Assembly: GCA_900772495.1 (NCBI GenBank) | Contig: CAAHEJ010000035.1 | Coordinates: forward strand, 1 to 38,579 | DNA from: an uncultured Campylobacter sp. | GTDB taxonomy: Bacteria > Campylobacterota > Campylobacteria > Campylobacterales > Campylobacteraceae | Direction of reading: 5' to 3' | DNA length: 38,579 bases | In this document: positions 31,861-38,579 of the stretch, piece by piece | Layout of the letters: every line of letters begins with the position of its first letter | Numbering within the stretch: position 1 is the stretch's first letter | Position numbers and translations under genes: made by a program | Notes under the pieces: generated by a model | Told to the model about the DNA's origin: nothing | The model's input: the letters and a program-made list of their open reading frames with translations, nothing else | Databases searched by the model: none

Positions 31861-34800
31861 ATGAGCCAAATCAACACACAAAGCACGCTTGCCACAAGGT
31901 TAGATGAGAAAAAAGAGCGAGAAAAACAGCTTTTAACGCAAGAAATTGACTTAAACGGCGCAAAAATACCACAAAATGCGCCCTTAAATCAAAGCCCGCA
32001 AAATACGCCCTTGCAAGATGATTTTTCGCAAAATTTAAATTCACAAGGCACAAAAGACGGCTCAAACACTTCGTTTAAAGCCTTTGACAATGACGAGTTT
32101 AACGCCTACAAACAAAGCCTTTACGAGCAACAAAGGCAAATCACGCAAAGCGATGATTTAACGCCCGAGCAAGTGGAATTTGCTGTGAATTTCAGCGATG
32201 AAAGCGATGAGCTTTTAAAGCAAGGTGTCAGCAAAAAGCAGATGATAGAGCATTTGCGAAAGGGCGATTTTTTAGACAAGGCAAGCTGGGCTATGCTTGA
32301 CAAGCAAAGCGGTGGAAATGATGATTTAATCTTTGATTTTTTCAAGCAAAACGCTGATAATTTAAATCCACGCAAAGCCCAAGAAAAACAAGAGCTTAAA
32401 AACGCACAAGATGAAAAACAAGAACTTGAAAACGAGCTTTTCGCGCTACAACGCGCCGCGCCCATTTTGCCAAATGACAGCGAGGGACAAAAAAGGCGCG
32501 AAAACGAGCTTAAACGCATAGCAGAGCTTGAACAAAGGCTTGCAAAATACACACGCCCCTTTGATGATGCTGCTGATAGCGAGCTTGATTTAAAAGATGA
32601 TGAAATAAAAAAAGCACTTTTTGAAAAAAAGGATAATTATTTATCACACCAAATTCAAACGCTCGGGCAAATACCTGATTATTTGGAAAGTTTGATTTTA
32701 GATAGTGCGAGCATTGACAACGAGGGACAAGCAAAGGTTGAAACAAACATAAGAGCTATTTTTGAACAAGCCGCGCAAAGAGGCGAAAAGCCAAAGTTAG
32801 AGGACTTTACAGGGCAAGAACTTGCAAGACTTTATAGAAAAGGTTATGCAAACGGCGATTTAAGCGACAAATTCGGCGATTTTGCTACAAATTTAACAGG
32901 CATAAAAAGGTTAGAATTTACAAGACATTTAATCGAGCAAGGCTACAAAGCCTTTGACAAAGAAACGCAAATTTCGCAAAAAGATTTAAAAGATTTGAGC
33001 AAAAGCGATAAAGAATATCTAAAAAATAGAGATATTTTATCAAATAAACTTTTAAATAAAGCCTTTTATGATGGGGACAAAACCACAATCGAGGAGCAGT
33101 ATTATCAAGTAAAAGGCGGCGCGATGATGGAACTTGCCTCAAAAGAGGCAGAAAATGTTAAAAATTTTCACAAACAATACAACCTACTTTACAACGGCAA
33201 AGAATGGATAGCTAAAAACTTTAAAAACGGCGAGGAAAGCAAAGAAGTCTTTAATGATTATTTTAAAAAGCTCGACAATATCGCTGAAAAATTAAGCTTT
33301 GACGGCGCGGCTTTAAACCACGACACAGGCGAATTTGAATTTTACAAGCTCAACGAAAAAACGGGCGAAAACGATTTTTATAAACTCAATGAGCGATTTT
33401 TTGACAACTTGCCCGAAATGTTTAAAAACAATCTCGGCGCAGTAGCAGGTTCAATCATCGGTGGCGCAATCGGCACAATCACAGGCGCACGCAAACTTGA
33501 CGCGCAAAAAGTAGGCAAAGGCGTAAAAAGGTTAGGCGTAGTAGGCTCGGAGCTTGCAGGTAGTGCAATCGGTGGTGGCGTGGGTGCTAGCGTGGATTAT
33601 ATCAACAACGCCATAAACAAGGGCGAAAAAATCGACTTTGAAACGATGATGTATCACGCCGCACAGGATAGCCTTTTTTCTCTTGCCTTTGATACAGCTT
33701 TTATCGGTGCTAGAAAATTATACAGCAAGGTTAAAGAAAAAGGACTTGGCAATGTCATAAACGCTGCTGAAAAAGCCGCAAAAAACGCTTTTTCAAAAGT
33801 AGGCGAAACGGCTATGGATTTCAGCGTGATAGGTAGGTTTGCTCAAAACGCCGTAGATGGCAACGCGCCTGAAATTCGCCGCGCAATCCGTGAAAGTATG
33901 AGCGATGAGCAAAGAGAAATACTTACTAAAAACAGCAAAGAGCTAGGCATAGAAGCGGATTTAATGCCTAATAACACAAGCGCAAGGGCGTTTTTTATCA
34001 AGCATTTTGGCGAGGATAGCTTTTTAACAAAGGGTTATGATTTGTTTCAACAAGCCGTTTATTTGGGCGGTCAAAGGGATTTACAAAAAGAGCTTTTAAG
34101 CACGATGAGAAGCGACAGCGAGCAAAATTTACTTGGCTACCTTGCCGAAACAGCAATGCAAAGCCCAAAACGCCGTGCAAATTTACACAAAATGCTCAAT
34201 AATACAAGTAAAGAACTTATCAACGAGCTAAAAAGTTTTGGCTTAAAAGAAAATGAAATAGAAAGAGTGTTAAACCGCTATCAAAAAGGCACTGAATTTG
34301 ACTTTGGCGAAGCGATAGATAATGTCCTTAAAAGTATTTATGGCGATGATAAAATTTACAAAACAACCATTTCACGCGAAAATTGGGACAAATTTAAAAC
34401 GCAAATGCTTGATGAACACGCGAGCTTTGGCAAAGCAATCATTGAACCTTTAATCGAGCAGTTAGAAAAAACGCTTTATAATCCAAACGGCGTGAGTTAC
34501 AAAGCCTTGCGAGACGCGCAAGAGTTTTTAAACGCTGAATTTCCAAACCTTGCAAAACAAAGTGGCAAGAAAAAATATCTCAAAGCTCAAATTCAAGGCT
34601 TTATAAGAGATGACATAGAAAAGGGCTTTAATCAAATTTTTGATTTAAATCCTGTTGTCGCAAAAGATGCAAGAGAGCTTTTCGACACGGCTATGCTTGA
34701 TTATGCAAATATGAAACAAATCATCAAAGAAATGGGCGAAAATCTCACACAAGCAAAGACAAAAGCAGGCAAGCGCAAAGGCAGACAAGACTATGAAAAC

Positions 34801-37800
34801 GCCTTAAATAAACTAATGGACTTTTTAACACGCGAAACGCCAGACGGACAAACGCCTTTTTTAAACAAAATCACAGCCACAATGCCAAAAGAAGAAGCCG
34901 AACGCTTTGAAATCGCACTTTTGGATAATATCCTTAAACACAGCCGCTACCTTGTAGAAAGTGGCGACAAAAAGGTGCTTGACATTGTAAATTCGGGCGA
35001 GTTTTTACGCCGAGCGGGCGAGATAAAAGGGCAGTTTGGAGCAAAGGCGAAAGATTATATCGATTTAGTGAGCGCGTGGCATAAAAATTTCAAAAACGAT
35101 GCCGTTTTAGCGCACCTTACCCGCAACCCCGCAAGCGAACCAAAAGTCAGCACAGGACTTAACCCAAGCCTAGACGCAAGGCTTAAATATGTCGCCACAG
35201 CCACAATGTTTGACGGATTTTTTCGCCTTGTGCCTAGAATTCCTTTTATCACGGATAAATTTATCGGCAATGATAAAATTCAAGCCGCTGCCTTGCGTTA
35301 TTATCTTAAAAAAACCCTTAATGAAAGCCCAAGTATAAGTGCTTTACGCCGAAAACTTAACTTTGATTTAGATAAGGGCAACTTGCCTTTAAACTCACAA
35401 ACACGCGAGCGTTTGCGACAAATCACAAACGAAGTGCAACAAAGCGAAGCGCAAATGGACGAGCTGGCTGAAAAAATCATCAACGATTTACCCACAAAAA
35501 GCACTTTAAGCGAGCCTTTAAGTGTCAATGAGATAAAGCAAAATATAGAAAAATGGGATTTAACAAACCCAAATCCACAAGATAAAATTTTAATCTCAAA
35601 AGTGCAAGGCGCAGAACTAGAACAACTTAAAAGCGAGTTTGATTTTAAAGGCAATTACGCCCTAGCGCGTGAGATTGAAGCTAAAAATGTCAAACACGCT
35701 TTAACTAGGCACGGCGATGAAGCGGTAGAAAACGCACGCGGGCAAATCGCCATCACAAAAGACGACATAGCAGACTATGAAAAATACACGCAAAAGCCCG
35801 ATTTAAGAGTAGTGCAAGACAATAACCGCATACTTTACGCCAAGCAAGTGAATGGATATTATGTTGTTATCGAGGAAGTTTTAAGCGGACAAAACAAGTT
35901 ACAATTCTTTGATATGTGGAAAGGTAAAGGCAAAATAAATAAAGAAGTGCTACTATCCCACAGCCAACGCCCTAAAAACGCCTCTGAACCAAATTTCAGC
36001 CGCCGTATGCCTAGTAGCGATGAAATTATACCAAATTCAAGCTCACAAAGTCAAGCTCCGCAAAAGAGCCTTTTAGAGCAAGCGCGTGAAAACACCGAGC
36101 GTTTAAGAGCCGCACAAGAGGCAGAGCAAATCGCCCAAAAGGAAGCAGAGCTAGCAAGGCTTAAAGAAATGCAGGCTAAAAACGCTGAAATTTTAGCCCA
36201 AAAAGAAGCAGCCGCAGGACAAGCCATAAACGAGGCGCAAAGCCTTGAAATCGGCGCGCCGATAAAAGCGCACAAAATCAGCGACACAAAAATCATCATC
36301 AACGACAACACCGCGCCATTTAAGGCTGAATTTATCATCGCTAAAAAAGACGACATTAAGCCAAATTTCGAGCGCACAGGCACGCAAGGACGAAGCGAGC
36401 GGCAAGATAAAGTCATAGAAAGCATACAAAGCGACTTTAAGCCACATTTGATTTTCGAGCAAATGGGCGGTTTTGAGGGTTTGCCGATTATTTTAAAAGA
36501 CGGACAAGTCATCGCGGGCAATCACCGCGCCCAAGCGATAAAGGGCTTAACAGGCGAGAATTTAGCCCGCTACAAACAAGCCGCCAAAGAAAAATTCGGC
36601 GTTGATTTAAAGGACGATGAAGTCATCGTGCGCCTTGTCAAAGACGGCGATGAAAAAGAGCTGATAAACCTTGCTTTTATGTCAAATGTCGGCAGAGAAA
36701 GCAATTTGGGCGAAAAGGCGTTAGCTAACCTTGCCAAATACGACAGCCAAATTCAAGCCTTGCCAAGTCGCATAAACGCTGATAGCGTGTTTGAGCTTGA
36801 AAGTCAAGTCGCCAAAGCCCTTGATGTGCAAGGAAATGGGCTAAATGTTTTTGATACAAATTTAGCTCTTTTTAGCCGCCTTGCCAAAAACAGCTCAAAC
36901 ACTGACATTTTAGAGAGTTTAAACACGCTTAAAAATTTAAGCCAAGACGAAAAAGAAAAGGTTTTAAGAATGTTTGTCTCAAATGCTGGCGAGTTTCACA
37001 ACCTAGCCAAAGACACGCAGCTTAAAAGCCTGAATTTAAATGATTATCTAGCTGATGCGCTCATCGTAGCGGCTAAAAATGTCGATAGCAGCACACGCGC
37101 GGCAAATTACGCCAAACTTTTAGATGACATTATCACAATGCAAGCCAGCGCAAAAGAGCAGCTTAAAATCGACCCGTTTTTGTTTGAAAACTTTAAAAGC
37201 AAGGCATTAGGATACGCGCTTGCAAGATTTGCAAGGCTTGAAAATCCCTCCGCTAAACTCTTTGAGTTTTTAAAGGCAAGCAAGGCGGATTTAGAAAATC
37301 TCTACACGGGCAATATCTTTGAAAGCAACAAAGCCATAAGCGACATAGACATTTACGACTTTTTAAAACACGCGATAAATTCAGGCGAGGACTTAATCGA
37401 CAAGCAAGGGCGCAACATAAAAGGCGAGATAACTTCGCGGCTTGATGACTTGCGAAAGGTTGAAAATGCACTAATTGACAGCGGCGAGATACAATTTGCA
37501 AAGAGCAAGGCAAAGCCGCAAGGGCGAGAAGCAAAGGAAACAAACATAAACAGCCTTTTTGCAGACGATGAGCTACAAATGCAAGCCACAAAGCCCGCAA
37601 AAGAGCTGAATTTAAGCGATGAAAAGGACTTTAACGAGTTGGGCGAGTTTTTTGCGCTGAATTTAAAGGACAAGGAATTTAACGAGATTTTTGCCAAAGC
37701 CACAAAGGCGGCGCAAAGGTTGGGCGTGAAAGTGAGATTTGATGAGAGCGCGGCGCGTAGCCATTTCATACTGAATGACAACACCATAACAATAGCCGCA

Positions 37801-38579
37801 GCAAACAAAGAGCATTTTCAAGCGCAAGACTTGCTCCACGAGCTTATCCACGCCACCACGCGCAAGGCTTTAAAGGACTTTAACGAAAACCCCGAACAAG
37901 CCGCTAAAATTTACACAAAAAGGCAGATTGAAGCGATAAATGAGATAATCAGCCTTTATCAAAAGAGCAAGGGCATAGCCAAAAGGCAAGGCAAGGACGC
38001 TTACGCCTTGCAAAATGTCGATGAGTTTGTCGCCGAGCTTTCAAGTGGCGAATTTAGGGCGTTTTTAAAGGCACAGGACATTTTCGAGCGATTTATCAAG
38101 GCTTTAATCCGCTTTTTCACAGGCGACAGCGAAAGGCTGGCTAAAAATGTGAATTCTTACAAGGCTTTGAAAGAGAGTTATTACAAAATTTTAGATGATT
38201 ACGAACCGCCACTTGCACCGCAGAAAATAGCAGATGAAAAGGCTTTAAAAGGCGTTGATGAGCTGAATTCGTTTGAAACAACACCAACCACGCAAGACAT
38301 TAAACAAACCTTGCAAAACAACAAAGGACAGCTTTTAATCAAAGATGAAAAAGGCAAAAATCATTTTATCAATGAAAAACTCGTTAAGGCGTGGCAAGAT
38401 GAATTTAAACTTGCAAACGCACAAGATGACTTTTTGCCCGAATTTTCACCACAAATAAAGGACATTTTAGCAAAAAATGGCGTTGATGAAATTCATCTTA
38501 AAATCGGCTCTTTGGTAAAGATAAACGCAAGAGATAGAGGCGAGTTTATCAAACACATAAAACCTACTTTGCAAGAGCC
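31861..38579 (+). CDS. giant phage polyvalent protein, open at right edge
   Basis: ATG 31861 follows AGGTTAAAAG; all 2239 codons to the edge are open. Residues are counted from this ATG. Segments seen: helical N-terminus; Gly-rich membrane-like stretch (525-578: AGSIIGGAIGTITGAR, then GSAIGGGVGA); PBECR-like nuclease segment (about 1261-1367: His1279 and His1284 in KHALTRHGDE, then GQIAITKDDI and YAKQVNGYYVV); Glu/Ala coiled coil (1400-1460); ParB/DdrB-like segment ending in GNHR (1553-1556); metallopeptidase-like HELIH (1993-1997) with DEFVAEL (2054-2060). The last residues (FIKHIKPTLQEP) resemble the start of a second PBECR-type domain. Such proteins are thought to be packaged and injected; nuclease and protease activity are family inferences. 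Confidence 0.85.
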   Translation, partial: MSQINTQSTLATRLDEKKEREKQLLTQEIDLNGAKIPQNAPLNQSPQNTPLQDDFSQNLNSQGTKDGSNTSFKAFDNDEFNAYKQSLYEQQRQITQSDDLTPEQVEFAVNFSDESDELLKQGVSKKQMIEHLRKGDFLDKASWAMLDKQSGGNDDLIFDFFKQNADNLNPRKAQEKQELKNAQDEKQELENELFALQRAAPILPNDSEGQKRRENELKRIAELEQRLAKYTRPFDDAADSELDLKDDEIKKALFEKKDNYLSHQIQTLGQIPDYLESLILDSASIDNEGQAKVETNIRAIFEQAAQRGEKPKLEDFTGQELARLYRKGYANGDLSDKFGDFATNLTGIKRLEFTRHLIEQGYKAFDKETQISQKDLKDLSKSDKEYLKNRDILSNKLLNKAFYDGDKTTIEEQYYQVKGGAMMELASKEAENVKNFHKQYNLLYNGKEWIAKNFKNGEESKEVFNDYFKKLDNIAEKLSFDGAALNHDTGEFEFYKLNEKTGENDFYKLNERFFDNLPEMFKNNLGAVAGSIIGGAIGTITGARKLDAQKVGKGVKRLGVVGSELAGSAIGGGVGASVDYINNAINKGEKIDFETMMYHAAQDSLFSLAFDTAFIGARKLYSKVKEKGLGNVINAAEKAAKNAFSKVGETAMDFSVIGRFAQNAVDGNAPEIRRAIRESMSDEQREILTKNSKELGIEADLMPNNTSARAFFIKHFGEDSFLTKGYDLFQQAVYLGGQRDLQKELLSTMRSDSEQNLLGYLAETAMQSPKRRANLHKMLNNTSKELINELKSFGLKENEIERVLNRYQKGTEFDFGEAIDNVLKSIYGDDKIYKTTISRENWDKFKTQMLDEHASFGKAIIEPLIEQLEKTLYNPNGVSYKALRDAQEFLNAEFPNLAKQSGKKKYLKAQIQGFIRDDIEKGFNQIFDLNPVVAKDARELFDTAMLDYANMKQIIKEMGENLTQAKTKAGKRKGRQDYENALNKLMDFLTRETPDGQTPFLNKITATMPKEEAERFEIALLDNILKHSRYLVESGDKKVLDIVNSGEFLRRAGEIKGQFGAKAKDYIDLVSAWHKNFKNDAVLAHLTRNPASEPKVSTGLNPSLDARLKYVATATMFDGFFRLVPRIPFITDKFIGNDKIQAAALRYYLKKTLNESPSISALRRKLNFDLDKGNLPLNSQTRERLRQITNEVQQSEAQMDELAEKIINDLPTKSTLSEPLSVNEIKQNIEKWDLTNPNPQDKILISKVQGAELEQLKSEFDFKGNYALAREIEAKNVKHALTRHGDEAVENARGQIAITKDDIADYEKYTQKPDLRVVQDNNRILYAKQVNGYYVVIEEVLSGQNKLQFFDMWKGKGKINKEVLLSHSQRPKNASEPNFSRRMPSSDEIIPNSSSQSQAPQKSLLEQARENTERLRAAQEAEQIAQKEAELARLKEMQAKNAEILAQKEAAAGQAINEAQSLEIGAPIKAHKISDTKIIINDNTAPFKAEFIIAKKDDIKPNFERTGTQGRSERQDKVIESIQSDFKPHLIFEQMGGFEGLPIILKDGQVIAGNHRAQAIKGLTGENLARYKQAAKEKFGVDLKDDEVIVRLVKDGDEKELINLAFMSNVGRESNLGEKALANLAKYDSQIQALPSRINADSVFELESQVAKALDVQGNGLNVFDTNLALFSRLAKNSSNTDILESLNTLKNLSQDEKEKVLRMFVSNAGEFHNLAKDTQLKSLNLNDYLADALIVAAKNVDSSTRAANYAKLLDDIITMQASAKEQLKIDPFLFENFKSKALGYALARFARLENPSAKLFEFLKASKADLENLYTGNIFESNKAISDIDIYDFLKHAINSGEDLIDKQGRNIKGEITSRLDDLRKVENALIDSGEIQFAKSKAKPQGREAKETNINSLFADDELQMQATKPAKELNLSDEKDFNELGEFFALNLKDKEFNEIFAKATKAAQRLGVKVRFDESAARSHFILNDNTITIAAANKEHFQAQDLLHELIHATTRKALKDFNENPEQAAKIYTKRQIEAINEIISLYQKSKGIAKRQGKDAYALQNVDEFVAELSSGEFRAFLKAQDIFERFIKALIRFFTGDSERLAKNVNSYKALKESYYKILDDYEPPLAPQKIADEKALKGVDELNSFETTPTTQDIKQTLQNNKGQLLIKDEKGKNHFINEKLVKAWQDEFKLANAQDDFLPEFSPQIKDILAKNGVDEIHLKIGSLVKINARDRGEFIKHIKPTLQE

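Larger units (their letters stand above)
18260..38579 (+). mobile_element. prophage, left part; right end outside the window
   Basis: From about 18.26 kb the genes are short, overlapping and mostly plus strand, with a tyrosine integrase, zinc-ribbon proteins, replication initiator, DnaB-like helicase, DnaG-like primase, ejection-type proteins and a giant polyvalent protein. The left boundary is uncertain: the regulators at 13.7-14.8 kb could belong to it, but a chromosome-type ATPase and a restriction remnant intervene. No tRNA gene or attachment-site repeat was found. Structural genes (capsid, portal, terminase) are absent and would lie to the right. Confidence 0.8.

Noticed and set aside
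36051..36521. 156-codon minus-strand frame inside the giant gene
   Set aside because: Antisense shadow of the continuous 2239-codon frame; no ribosome site.

Overview
The window reads as the chromosome of a Campylobacter or close Campylobacterota relative carrying an integrated phage. The evidence is the AT-rich, densely packed genes with AAGGA-type ribosome sites; the pairs thiL-truD and recA-eno followed by a CgpA-type AMIN protein, both familiar Campylobacter orders; a futalosine-pathway menaquinone gene (mqnD); a long G homopolymer at a promoter; and two DxNxS/ExNxS glycosylation sequons in the CgpA homologue. I do not assign a species.

Layout. 1-537: two small minus-strand genes cut by the left edge. 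538-1116: an AT-rich non-coding block bounded by inverted repeats. 1117-3134: thiL and truD. 3198-4865: a TAT-exported transglutaminase-like protein, a MerT-like membrane protein and a MerP-like periplasmic metal-binding protein, with overlapping ends. 4866-5126: a dispersed palindromic repeat between convergent genes. 5127-5993: mqnD. 6285-10222: an accessory cluster whose first promoter has a G10 tract just upstream of a perfect TATAAT. It encodes two DUF285/BspA-like repeat proteins, a tandem zinc-motif protein, a four-helix membrane protein and a protein with two degenerate DUF262 (GmrSD-like) modules; the last three genes overlap. 10357-13596: recA, eno, a small FtsB-like membrane protein and cgpA. 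13672-14796: a divergent pair of phage-type regulators (BcepMu gp16-like and an S24 repressor) around a 6-7-6 operator-like palindrome. 15282-18142: an AAA ATPase (DUF815 type) and a wrecked type IIG (Eco57I-like) restriction-modification gene with two in-frame stops and a 3' end replaced by a dispersed repeat.

From about 18.2 kb to the right edge the DNA is prophage. It opens with about 580 bp of gene-free sequence that is GC-rich (about 50%) and G-skewed, with several nested stems: a candidate large structured RNA or structured leader. A tightly packed early operon of small unknown genes follows, then a frameshifted tyrosine integrase, zinc-ribbon proteins, a replication initiator split at a T7 tract, a ribbon-helix-helix protein, a DnaB-like helicase and a DnaG-like primase. 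After two minus-strand genes come three low-complexity genes that look like internal-virion or ejection proteins, and then one reading frame open for at least 2239 codons to the window edge. I read all of its codons and found no stop. It carries a glycine-rich membrane-insertion-like segment, a PBECR-type nuclease-like segment, a ParB/DdrB-like GNHR segment, an HExxH metallopeptidase-like segment, and the apparent start of another nuclease-like domain. It fits the phage polyvalent proteins thought to be packaged and injected with DNA.

The likeliest places for something new are the giant polyvalent protein with its small partners, the structured region at 18.27-18.85 kb, and the phase-variable-looking cluster at 6.3-10.2 kb. 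Capsid, portal and terminase genes are not in the window and would be expected to the right.
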